Assembly (NCBI GenBank): GCA_965267605.1
Contig: OZ254088.1
Span: 2,232,001-2,296,000 of the forward strand
Source: G965267605 sp965267605
Lineage (GTDB): Bacteria; Bacteroidota; Bacteroidia; Flavobacteriales_E; Vicingaceae
Direction: 5' to 3'
DNA length: 64,000 bases
In this document: piece by piece, positions 47,023-54,396 of the stretch
Numbering within the stretch: position 1 is the stretch's first letter
Layout of the letters: each line of letters opens with the position of its first letter
Notes under the pieces: generated by a model
Told to the model about the DNA's origin: nothing
The model's input: the letters and a program-made list of their open reading frames with translations, nothing else
Databases searched by the model: none
Translations under genes and position numbers: made by a program

Positions 47023-47440
47023 ATAGTGTAAGCGTAAGTGTACCGTAGTTCACTTCTGCATTGTATTTCATAAGCAGATCGCTGCCCAATACCCCTACGA
47101 TCGGTTCGTATCCTAAAGCTTGATAGGTAGTATTCACATGCGACAGGTCCAAAACCGAAGCCTCGTATTGCTCAATACTGATGTTACCCAGTTTAACTTC
47201 TTGCAACAATGTCTTCTCCCCGATCATCTCGGATGTTCCAAGACCCGTTGATGTGGTCTCATCTTTGGTTAATTGAGCGTTCTCAACCAACGCATGTATT
47301 TGGCTCTTATCGAACACTGTTCTTGAAGCACCCGTATCAATGAGTAGTTCAACTTCAACCCCATTGATCTGCGCTGGAATCATCAAATGAAATCCATCAC
47401 CTTCAATATCGAGTACTTGTATAGGTAATTGTGTATTCAT
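47015..47440 (-). CDS. Retropepsin-like aspartyl protease (141 aa)
   Basis: Single-domain protein with the catalytic motif LLIDTGASRTVFD (Asp-Thr-Gly), a flap-like glycine region (TGLGTSEMIGEK) and the second signature VGVLGSDLLMKY (G-x-D-x-L), as in retroviral-type proteases and bacterial 'aspartyl protease family' proteins. One DTG per chain means that a homodimer would be needed for activity. No signal peptide or membrane helix is seen, so it is predicted cytosolic, with no known substrate. The start is directly behind the mdh terminator's T run, so it may depend on read-through from mdh. Confidence 0.8.
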   Translation of the reverse strand: MNTQLPIQVLDIEGDGFHLMIPAQINGVEVELLIDTGASRTVFDKSQIHALVENAQLTKDETTSTGLGTSEMIGEKTLLQEVKLGNISIEQYEASVLDLSHVNTTYQALGYEPIVGVLGSDLLMKYNAEVNYGTLTLTLST

Positions 47441-47445
47441 TAAAT

Positions 47446-47471
47446 AAAAAAGGCATCCCTAAGGATGCCTT
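47446..47471 (-). terminator. Terminator of mdh
   Basis: AAGGCATCC (47450-47458), loop CTAA, GGATGCCTT (47463-47471), then TTTTTT on the minus strand. The retropepsin ATG is 5 nt after the T run. Confidence 0.85.
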
Positions 47472-47489
47472 CAATGTAAGTATTATAGA

Positions 47490-48425
47490 TTACGCCATTG
47501 CCCCTTCAAGCAAGCCGTTGGTCTTTCGAACACCTTCAGCACTTTCCGTCAACTTGGCCTTTTCAGCTTCATCCAACTCGATCTCAACAATCTTCTCGAT
47601 TCCATTTCTTCCCAGAATACATGGAACACCAATTGAAATATCATTTAAACCGTACTCTCCTTCCAGCAATGCCGAGCAAGGGAACATCTTCTTTTGATCG
47701 CAAGCGATGGCTTGTACAAGTGCGGAAACTGCAGCCCCAGGAGCGTACCACGCGCTGGTACCAAGAAGTTTGGTAAGCGTTGCTCCACCAACCTTCGTTG
47801 CTTCTGCTACTTCAGACAATCTTTCTGCACTCAAAAATGCACTAACAGGAACGCCATTTCTCACCGCCAGTCTTGTAAGAGGTAGCATACCCGTATCACT
47901 GTGTCCGCCAATTACCATACCTGCAACGTCAGATGCTGGACATTCCAATGCTTCACTTAATCTGTACTTGAATCTTGCGCTATCCAACGCACCTCCCATT
48001 CCGATGATTCTGTTTTTAGGAATATCAGATGATTTATGCGCCAGATACGTCATTGTATCCATTGGATTACTCACAACGATTAGAATAACATTAGGAGAAT
48101 GTTCCAATAGGCTCTGTGTAACTGATTTCACTATGCCCGCATTGATGCCAATTAATTCCTCTCTGGTCATGCCAGGTTTCCTTGGAATTCCACTGGTAAT
48201 CACTGCAACATCACTTCCTGCGGTTTTGGAATAATCATTTGTACTACCTACAATTTTTGTGTCAAATCCATTCAAGGTAGCCGTTTGCATAAGGTCCATC
48301 GCCTTACCTTCCGCATAACCTTCTTTGATATCAACCAATACTACTTCCGATGCAAAGTCCTTAATAGCAATGTATTCGGCACAACTTGCACCTACTGCGC
48401 CCGCTCCTACAACTGTTACTTTCAT
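47490..48425 (-). CDS. mdh: Malate dehydrogenase, LDH-like type (311 aa)
   Basis: NAD-dependent MDH of the lactate-dehydrogenase-like group: Rossmann loop VVGAGAVGASCAEYI, the substrate loop SGIPRKPGMTREEL, where Arg at the specificity position marks malate rather than lactate, VVSNPMDTMTYLA, GMGGALDSARF and the catalytic His in IGGHSDTGMLPL. It interconverts malate and oxaloacetate in the TCA cycle. It is divergent from the ECF sigma gene; a TACCTTTA box (48454-48461) is a weak promoter candidate. Confidence 0.95.
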   Translation of the reverse strand: MKVTVVGAGAVGASCAEYIAIKDFASEVVLVDIKEGYAEGKAMDLMQTATLNGFDTKIVGSTNDYSKTAGSDVAVITSGIPRKPGMTREELIGINAGIVKSVTQSLLEHSPNVILIVVSNPMDTMTYLAHKSSDIPKNRIIGMGGALDSARFKYRLSEALECPASDVAGMVIGGHSDTGMLPLTRLAVRNGVPVSAFLSAERLSEVAEATKVGGATLTKLLGTSAWYAPGAAVSALVQAIACDQKKMFPCSALLEGEYGLNDISIGVPCILGRNGIEKIVEIELDEAEKAKLTESAEGVRKTNGLLEGAMA

Positions 48426-48470
48426 GATTCAGGAATTAATTTTGAACTTGGTTTAAAGGTAGAAAACGGC

Positions 48471-48490
48471 CGCATTTCTGGAAAGATGCG
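48471..48490. promoter_or_regulatory. Imperfect palindrome in the mdh / ECF sigma intergenic region
   Basis: CGCATTTCTGGAAAGATGCG: outer arms CGCAT/ATGCG are perfect, and TTTC-TG-GAAA is nested nearly centrally. It lies between two divergent genes and could be an operator; no regulator can be named. Confidence 0.35.
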
Positions 48491-48574
48491 CGTGAGTATT
48501 TTATAGTAATCGAAAAATTTTTTACTTCGGAGGCAACCAATCAACAACTCACCCGTCTTAATAACGTGTTGTAA

Positions 48575-49141
48575 ATGGAATTGACTGACGATTCGGATAT
48601 TAAAGCTCTTGTAGCAGGATGCATCAAGGGCGACCGAAAAAGTCAGGAAGAGTTTTACAAACACTTTTACGGAAAGATGATGGCAGTATGCTATCGTTAT
48701 TCCAATGACGCTGACGATGCAGCAGATTTATTGCACGATGGTTTCATTAAAGTGTTTAAGAATTTACCCAATTACAACTTTAAAGGTTCTTTAGAAGGAT
48801 GGGTGCGTAGAATCATGGTAAATACAGCCATTGATTTCTACAGGAAGCAAAAAAACCAGTTCACGATAAGTGAACAGGAAACCGGAGAGATGGAATTTCA
48901 GGTTGAAGATGATTCACCTGATATTTACAGTGAGATGAGTGAGCAGGATATGATGGATGCCGTGCAGAAATTATCTCCAGCTTACAGAGCAGTCTTCAAC
49001 ATGTATGTGATTGAAGGTTATTCTCACAAAGACATTGCAAAGGAGCTCGGAATTAGTGAGGGCACTTCCAAATCCAACCTGGCGAAAGCAAAAATGAACC
49101 TGCAAAAAGTGATTAGGAACGAGTATTGGTATGAAGAATAA
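48575..49141 (+). CDS. ECF-type RNA polymerase sigma factor (188 aa)
   Basis: Sigma-70 family, ECF group: region 2 (EEFYKHFYGKMMAVCYRYSN, DDAADLLHDGFIKVFKNLPN, GSLEGWVRRIMVNTAIDFYR) and region 4 (LSPAYRAVFNMYVIEGYSHK, then the helix-turn-helix DIAKELGISEGTSKSNLAKA). Regions 1.1 and 3 are absent. The gene overlaps the next one, a one-span membrane protein, by 11 bp, the usual setting of an ECF factor held by its anti-sigma partner. The SigP factor that controls T9SS genes in Porphyromonas is of the same general class; orthology cannot be judged here. Confidence 0.93.
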   Translation: MELTDDSDIKALVAGCIKGDRKSQEEFYKHFYGKMMAVCYRYSNDADDAADLLHDGFIKVFKNLPNYNFKGSLEGWVRRIMVNTAIDFYRKQKNQFTISEQETGEMEFQVEDDSPDIYSEMSEQDMMDAVQKLSPAYRAVFNMYVIEGYSHKDIAKELGISEGTSKSNLAKAKMNLQKVIRNEYWYEE

Positions 49142-50441
49142 TATGGAACAACAATTCAAAAAACTTGAGGACTTCGAGTTTGATTTCAACCCAGATCACC
49201 TGGAGTTGATGAATCAACGTCTCGATGCTGAGTTTGGACCTGTGTCCAAGCCTTCGGTATGGAAGTCTGTATGGTTTAAGGGAGCTGCAGCTGTTGCTGT
49301 TGTTACTGGAATTGCTGTTTCAGCCTACTTCCTTACCAAAGACGATAACACTTCATCTCAACTTTCAGAAGGGGATGTACAGCATTCTGAGGAAATCGTT
49401 AACAACGATGTAACTCCTGTAGATAACAACAACATTATCGAACCCGCTGTTGCAAACAATGGTGAAGAGGGTACATCAGCAAATAATGAAATTGACGCTG
49501 ATGATAACACTCCTGTTGTAGATCAGAATGATGCGAAACAAGATGGCGCAACCAATCCTGTGGATGAAACTCCGGTTAAACAGGATGGCAATAAGCCTCA
49601 AGACAGCAACAAGCAGAACAATGCCAGCCCAACACCTAAGGTGATTAAGGCCAATACAACGTTCAAGGTTTCTAAGCGAGTTACTTGTCCAGGTGATGCC
49701 ATTGCATTCTATGTGGAAAACCCAACAAAAGGCTTCAGTTATCACTGGGAGTTTAGTGATGGAAGTGTGAAGGTTGGATCATCTGTTAAACACTCATTCG
49801 AGCTTTCCGGTAACTATGATGTTAATCTTGTAGCTATCAACAACAAGGATCAGGGCAATATCAGCAGAACCAAACATGATCGTTTGATCAAAGTTCATGG
49901 TACTGGTAATGCTACCATCCTGGTAAACGATGATGACCTGAGCATTAAGGACCCTTACACGAAATTCTCTCTGTCAGAAGGTTTCGAAGGAACAGTAGCA
50001 TGGAATTTCGGTAATGGAATGAAAGGTTCTGGCAACACTTCTGAGGTGTACTTTGAAAACAAGGGTGCGCAGAAGGTTGTTGCACAACTCACAACAAAAG
50101 AAGGATGTAAGACAACATTGCAAAAAGATCACTTCAATAACTACGAAGTTGACCTGTTTGCTCCAAATGCTTTCCGACCAGTTGCTGGTAACACTCAGAA
50201 AGGAAGGACATTTATCCCAGGTGCATTAACCACCGGAGATGTGATGTTTACCATGATCATTAAAGATCAGAATGGCCAGACCGTTTATAGCACCACCAGC
50301 TCAGATGAGCCTTGGAGTGGAAAGCTTAATAACAATGGCGAATTGTTACCTGAAGGGGTGTATGCCTGGACGGTAATCTATAAAGACAAGAATGGTCAGC
50401 CATTCACCCAAAGAGGCAGGGTTAAGCTTCTCAAGAATTAA
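49131..50441 (+). CDS. Single-span membrane protein with PKD and gliding-motility-type C-terminal domains; candidate anti-sigma/sensor (436 aa)
   Basis: Residues 1-49 are a soluble acidic segment with no signal peptide, 50-68 a membrane helix (GAAAVAVVTGIAVSAYFLTK), 70-170 a disordered Asn/Asp/Gln-rich stalk, about 173-255 a PKD domain (YHWEFSDGS, SFELSGNYDVNLVAI), about 257-335 a second Ig-like unit, and 343-436 a domain resembling the type B/gliding-motility C-terminal domain (APNAFRPVAGNTQKG, LPEGVYAWTVIYKDKNGQ). The topology is N-in, so the C-terminal domain is periplasmic. Overlap with the ECF gene suggests that the N-terminal segment binds the sigma factor. Met5 (49143) is an alternative start. 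The function is inferred. Confidence 0.8.
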   Translation: MKNNMEQQFKKLEDFEFDFNPDHLELMNQRLDAEFGPVSKPSVWKSVWFKGAAAVAVVTGIAVSAYFLTKDDNTSSQLSEGDVQHSEEIVNNDVTPVDNNNIIEPAVANNGEEGTSANNEIDADDNTPVVDQNDAKQDGATNPVDETPVKQDGNKPQDSNKQNNASPTPKVIKANTTFKVSKRVTCPGDAIAFYVENPTKGFSYHWEFSDGSVKVGSSVKHSFELSGNYDVNLVAINNKDQGNISRTKHDRLIKVHGTGNATILVNDDDLSIKDPYTKFSLSEGFEGTVAWNFGNGMKGSGNTSEVYFENKGAQKVVAQLTTKEGCKTTLQKDHFNNYEVDLFAPNAFRPVAGNTQKGRTFIPGALTTGDVMFTMIIKDQNGQTVYSTTSSDEPWSGKLNNNGELLPEGVYAWTVIYKDKNGQPFTQRGRVKLLKN

Positions 50442-50481
50442 GGACTCTCTTCGTATAGTAGTATAATAAATAATCGTTTGT

Positions 50482-50511
50482 TAACCCCGGCCCAGGTCGG
50501 GGTTATCTTTT
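50482..50511 (+). terminator. Terminator of the ECF sigma / PKD unit
   Basis: AACCCCGGCC pairs with GGTCGGGGTT (one G-U), with outer T-A, followed by ATCTTTT. The loop is very tight if all pairs form. It lies 41 bp behind the stop. Confidence 0.7.
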
Positions 50512-50604
50512 GCCCAAAGTCGCCCATTTTAAAGGCAAAACGAATAAGATTTGGACGCGATTTAAATCAGCAGAATTTTAGTGGACTCGTAAGGGTATTT
50601 ATCG

Positions 50605-50612
50605 TAAATTTG
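50605..50612 (+). promoter_or_regulatory. -7 box of the first collagen-like gene
   Basis: TAAATTTG, exact TAnnTTTG, 22 nt before the ATG. No clear TTG at -33. Upstream, a GATTTAAATC palindrome (50559-50568) and an inverted pair TTTTGCC/GGCAAAA (50508-50514, 50534-50540) fill the intergenic space. Confidence 0.55.
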
Positions 50613-50634
50613 ATAGATACAACCGATTAGTGCT

Positions 50635-51843
50635 ATGAAAAAGACTATACTCTCCCGTCTTTCTGTAGCCGCGGCCTTTCTTCTGTATGGTTACGCGGGA
50701 TTTTCTCAGAACAACGTTGGTATTGGAACGAACACACCAGACCCCACATCGGTTCTGGAACTTCAGTCTACTGATAAAGGGGTTCTTATACCGAGGACGG
50801 ATACAAACACTGTAAATGTAGCTTCAGCACCTGGCAAGCCTGCCACTGGTCTGTTGATCTATCAAAATGCAGATAACATTTTCTACTACTTCGATGGAAC
50901 CATGTGGAGACCTATTGGAGCGGGCGGACCAGCAGGACCTACGGGACCGACCGGACCAACTGGGCCAACCGGACCTACAGGACCAACCGGGCCAGCAGGG
51001 CCGGCAGGAGCAAATGGACCTACGGGACCAGCAGGACCTACAGGGCCAACCGGACCTACGGGAGTAGGAATTGGACCAACTGGGCCTACAGGGCCAGCGG
51101 GACCTACAGGACCGCAAGGGCCAACAGGGCCACAAGGACCCGCAGGCGCCACTGGACCTCAAGGACCGGCAGGGCCAACAGGGCCGCAAGGACCTCAGGG
51201 TGTAGCAGGACCTACCGGACCACAAGGACCAGCAGGACCAACTGGACCTCAGGGACCTCAAGGCGTAGCAGGTCCGACAGGGCCAATTGGACCAACTGGA
51301 CCGACTGGACCAACCGGGCCGCAAGGGCCACAAGGAATTCAGGGACCACAGGGCCCTCAGGGTCCACAAGGACCTCAAGGAGTTCAAGGCCCCCAAGGGG
51401 TGCAGGGCCCAATTGGACCAACAGGTGCAGCCGCTGTAATTACTTCGGCAACGATCACTGGTGATCAGACTATGACAGCTGCAGCTTGGACCAATGTTCC
51501 ATTCCTAACATTGAATGTAACCCCAAATGCCACACCGGTTCACGTAACATTTGATGCCGCTGGGTTCGGATTTACGAATACCACCTCGATTGTTGAATTC
51601 AGAGTTCTCGTAAACGGTACTCCAATTGGTGGTTGCGCAGAGAAGGTAGGTGTTTGGGATGACGAAGATGGTATTTCCACTACTCCTTGGTCAGTAGCAT
51701 TTAGCAAGAATGCGAATGTCAACGTTGGTGTGGGTAACACCTTTATTGTTCAATACAGAACCAGTGCCTTACGTGGAACTGCTGGTGTAGGAATATTTAC
51801 CAATACTCAGGAACACGTAGGTACATTAACCGTATTTGATTGA
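50635..51843 (+). CDS. Collagen-like secreted protein 1 (402 aa)
   Basis: Signal peptide to about residue 24, then a 70-residue head (NNVGIGTNTPDPTSVLELQ, PATGLLIYQ, FYYFDGTMWRPIG) common in Bacteroidota fibre-like proteins. Next comes a collagen tract of Gly-X-Y triplets from Gly98 to about Gly264, rich in GPT, GPA and GPQ, with a single register break at GVGIGPT (143-149). A C-terminal beta-rich domain of about 135 residues follows, reminiscent of jelly-roll trimerisation domains (inference). No T9SS sorting domain is seen. It has its own promoter and is followed, 7 bp on, by a small secreted protein. Confidence 0.9.
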   Translation: MKKTILSRLSVAAAFLLYGYAGFSQNNVGIGTNTPDPTSVLELQSTDKGVLIPRTDTNTVNVASAPGKPATGLLIYQNADNIFYYFDGTMWRPIGAGGPAGPTGPTGPTGPTGPTGPTGPAGPAGANGPTGPAGPTGPTGPTGVGIGPTGPTGPAGPTGPQGPTGPQGPAGATGPQGPAGPTGPQGPQGVAGPTGPQGPAGPTGPQGPQGVAGPTGPIGPTGPTGPTGPQGPQGIQGPQGPQGPQGPQGVQGPQGVQGPIGPTGAAAVITSATITGDQTMTAAAWTNVPFLTLNVTPNATPVHVTFDAAGFGFTNTTSIVEFRVLVNGTPIGGCAEKVGVWDDEDGISTTPWSVAFSKNANVNVGVGNTFIVQYRTSALRGTAGVGIFTNTQEHVGTLTVFD

Positions 51844-51850
51844 TTTGATC

Positions 51851-52096
51851 ATGAAGAATGTATTCACTATAGTATTCATGTTGGTGGTTGCTGTGGCTGT
51901 AGCCCAAAAACCCGAAATGGGTAATATGTCTGCCACGAAACCAATAGAACCAGCATCACCCAATGTTAAACCTGAATTAAAGGCGTATGAGGTTACGCCT
52001 GTGAAGGGTCAACAAAATCAGTCTTCCTCAAACCAGCAGCCGGCTAGCGAACCCAAAATGCAGGCTACAGAAGTGAAGGCGACAAAACCTAGGTAA
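51851..52096 (+). CDS. Small secreted low-complexity protein (81 aa)
   Basis: The ATG at 51851 gives a signal peptide (MKNVFTIVFMLVVAVAVAQ), then about 62 residues rich in Pro, Lys, Gln, Ser and Glu with no globular pattern (KPIEPASPNVKPELKAYEVT, QQNQSSSNQQPASEPK). I recognise no family. It is wedged between the two collagen-like genes, 7 bp behind the first and before a strong terminator, so it is expressed with collagen-like protein 1. A role as a chaperone, linker or processing partner of the fibre is speculation. Confidence 0.7.
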   Translation: MKNVFTIVFMLVVAVAVAQKPEMGNMSATKPIEPASPNVKPELKAYEVTPVKGQQNQSSSNQQPASEPKMQATEVKATKPR

Positions 52097-52121
52097 CACA
52101 AATCCCAACTACCTAATTTTC

Positions 52122-52151
52122 AGGCCCCTGAGAGATCAGGGGCCTTTTTTT
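52122..52151 (+). terminator. Terminator behind the small secreted protein gene
   Basis: AGGCCCCTGA, loop GAGA, TCAGGGGCCT followed by TTTTTT: a perfect 10-bp GC-rich stem. The next promoter box starts 2 bp later. Confidence 0.93.
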
Positions 52152-52153
52152 AA

Positions 52154-52161
52154 TATATTTG
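52154..52161 (+). promoter_or_regulatory. -7 box of the second collagen-like gene
   Basis: TATATTTG, exact TAnnTTTG, 23 nt before the ATG. Its -33 region would lie within the preceding terminator, and no TTG is visible there. The leader ends in TGCTATGAA like that of the first collagen gene. Confidence 0.55.
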
Positions 52162-52184
52162 CTAGACTTGAAATTAACCTTGCT

Positions 52185-54320
52185 ATGAAGCTACTCTCTA
52201 AACTAACATTAGCTACAGCACTAACTATCTTTATTTCAGATATTTATGCTCAGAATAACGTGGGTATTGGAACGAATACACCCGATCCTACGGCAATTCT
52301 TGAATTGCAGGATACAGACAAGGGTATCCTTATTCCCAGAACAGATTCAAACACTGTAAACATTGCCTCCAATCCTGGTAAACCTGCAACTGGTTTGCTC
52401 ATTTACCAAACAACGGATAGTTTATTCTACTATTTCGATGGCATCAGATGGCGCCCAATGGGATCTGGCGGTGCAGCCGGACCAACAGGGCCAACCGGAC
52501 CTGCAGGACCCGCAGGAGCAAATGGTGTAACAGGACCTACTGGACCCACAGGGCCAGCCGGGCCTACGGGGGCTAACGGTGCTCCTGGGCCAACTGGACC
52601 TACTGGACCAACCGGTGCCACTGGTACAGGTATTGGACCTACTGGACCAACCGGGCCTGCCGGACCTACTGGACCCGCGGGTACAGTTGGAGCTACTGGG
52701 CCTGCTGGACCAGCCGGACCTACTGGACCAACCGGAGCCAATGGGGCGGCCGGACCAACCGGACCTACAGGACCAGCGGGTGCAAACGGTGCTACAGGAC
52801 CAACCGGACCTACTGGAGCCAATGGTGCTGCCGGGCCAACTGGACCAATTGGACCTACGGGACCCACAGGACCTACAGGACCTACAGGTGCCAACGGAGC
52901 GAATGGAGCTAACGGTGCAACTGGACCAGCTGGTCCAACTGGCGCCCAAGGACCTCAGGGTGTGGCAGGTGCTACAGGACCTCAAGGACCGGTGGGGCCA
53001 ACAGGGCCAACGCAAACTGCCTGGTGGATCGTAGGTAACTCAGGTACTAACCCAACTACGAATTTTGCCGGAACTATTGATAACGTGGATTACGTTATTC
53101 GTACAAACAACAACGAGCAAATGAGGGTGGAGAATAATGGTCAGGTAACCATTAACTTCAATGGAGCTGCTCCTCAGGCAAACAACCTTACTAACCAAGG
53201 TGGTTGGTTAAACGTTACCGGTGCTACCAATCAGATCGGTATCAGATCTTACGCAACCGGAACCGGTTGGGGTATGGAAAGTACAACCAATGGTACTGGA
53301 AACGCCATTCTGGCCGCAGCGATTGGAAGTAGTGGAGATGCTGTTGAAGCTCAGGTAACGGGTACAGGATTTGCGGTTAGATCATTCACTACAAATGCAA
53401 CTGGACTAGCAACGTTTACTTACAACACTGCCGCTAACGGTAACGCGCTACAGGCACAGGTAACTGGAACAGGTACCGGTGTTATTGGTTTCAATACAAG
53501 TACCGGAACGAATGGATTTGGTGTTAGAGGTATTGCGAATGGTGCGCTTGGCGCAGGTATGTGGGGTGTAAATAACCATGCCAATGGTAGTGGTGTAATT
53601 GGAACTGGAAACGGTGTAACCAATACGATCATTCCAACAGATGGTACGGGTGGTGCCTTTAATGGTGACAAGTTTGGTGTTTATGGTCGTGCAAGTGGTG
53701 AAGGCCTTGGTGTAGCAAACAATCTTTCTGCTGGTGGATTCTTTGTAGATAGTTTGAATGGATCTACACAGTACTTTGCCTATGTAGCTGCCAGAGCTAA
53801 TGATGCAACCATTAATGGTGGTACGAATGGATGGACTGATTATAAGATTGTGGGTACAGGTGTTGTGTCGACAATTGTGAAGGACCAAATGAATCAAGGA
53901 GTTACCATGTACTGCCCTGAGGCACCAGAAGTGCTTTTTGAGGATTACGGTGTAGGTCAGCTTGTTGGTGGTCATGCTCACATCAACCTTGATCCAATCT
54001 TTGCCAAGAATGTTAGAATTAGCAGCAAGCACCCACTAAGGGTATTTATCCAGCTGGAAGGAGATTGTAATGGCGTTTATGTCTACAATAAGTCTACCAG
54101 CGGGTTCGATGTGAAAGAGCTGGGCAATGGTTCTTCAACCGTGAAATTCAGCTACCATGTTGTTGCGAATCGAGCGGATCGAGTTCAAAATGGACAGGTT
54201 ACTTCGAGATTTGAAGATTTGAGATTCTCTAAATCTCCTGTAATGGCTCCAACAAGAAAGGTAAATGCACAAGATATTCAGCAGATACCTCAAACTGTAG
54301 AAGATGTGGTAGGCCGTTAA
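52185..54320 (+). CDS. Collagen-like secreted protein 2 with fibre-type C-terminus (711 aa)
   Basis: Signal peptide to about residue 22; a head closely similar to collagen-like protein 1 (QNNVGIGTNTPDPTAILELQ, FYYFDGIRWRPMG). A collagen tract runs from Gly96 to about residue 276, with more GAN and GAT triplets and the same register break (GTGIGPT, 147-153). Then follows a 230-residue Gly/Asn/Thr-rich stretch with regular short repeats (TGTGVIGFN, GTGNGV, GVRGIANG), like the shafts of phage-tail or YadA-type fibres, and a C-terminal domain (PLRVFIQLEGDCNGVYVYNK, FDVKELGNGSSTVKFSYHVV) found at the end of many bacterial fibre-like proteins. No T9SS sorting domain. The export route beyond the inner membrane is unclear. 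Confidence 0.9.
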   Translation: MKLLSKLTLATALTIFISDIYAQNNVGIGTNTPDPTAILELQDTDKGILIPRTDSNTVNIASNPGKPATGLLIYQTTDSLFYYFDGIRWRPMGSGGAAGPTGPTGPAGPAGANGVTGPTGPTGPAGPTGANGAPGPTGPTGPTGATGTGIGPTGPTGPAGPTGPAGTVGATGPAGPAGPTGPTGANGAAGPTGPTGPAGANGATGPTGPTGANGAAGPTGPIGPTGPTGPTGPTGANGANGANGATGPAGPTGAQGPQGVAGATGPQGPVGPTGPTQTAWWIVGNSGTNPTTNFAGTIDNVDYVIRTNNNEQMRVENNGQVTINFNGAAPQANNLTNQGGWLNVTGATNQIGIRSYATGTGWGMESTTNGTGNAILAAAIGSSGDAVEAQVTGTGFAVRSFTTNATGLATFTYNTAANGNALQAQVTGTGTGVIGFNTSTGTNGFGVRGIANGALGAGMWGVNNHANGSGVIGTGNGVTNTIIPTDGTGGAFNGDKFGVYGRASGEGLGVANNLSAGGFFVDSLNGSTQYFAYVAARANDATINGGTNGWTDYKIVGTGVVSTIVKDQMNQGVTMYCPEAPEVLFEDYGVGQLVGGHAHINLDPIFAKNVRISSKHPLRVFIQLEGDCNGVYVYNKSTSGFDVKELGNGSSTVKFSYHVVANRADRVQNGQVTSRFEDLRFSKSPVMAPTRKVNAQDIQQIPQTVEDVVGR

Positions 54321-54342
54321 AGCCTGCTTCCTATAATACAAG

Positions 54343-54372
54343 AAAAGCCCGGTCAAATGACCGGGCTTTTTT
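54343..54372. terminator. Bidirectional terminator between collagen-like gene 2 and gyrB
   Basis: AAAAGCCCGGTCA and TGACCGGGCTTTT form a perfect stem with T tracts on both strands. It separates two convergent genes. Confidence 0.92.
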
Positions 54373-54396
54373 ATTCACTCTATAATACTGGATTAC

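Noticed and set aside
50824..51396. Long antisense reading frames opposite collagen-like gene 1 (Ser/Trp/Arg/Pro-rich)
   Set aside because: They mirror the GGNCCN repeat of the collagen tract; no signal, no start context and biased composition explained by the repeat.
50926..53012. Regular short repeats that might suggest a CRISPR array
   Set aside because: Units are 9-18 bp, in frame, without spacers, and translate into Gly-X-Y; they are collagen coding sequence.
52422..53034. Antisense and frame-shifted open frames in collagen-like gene 2
   Set aside because: Same artefact of the Gly-X-Y codon repeat.
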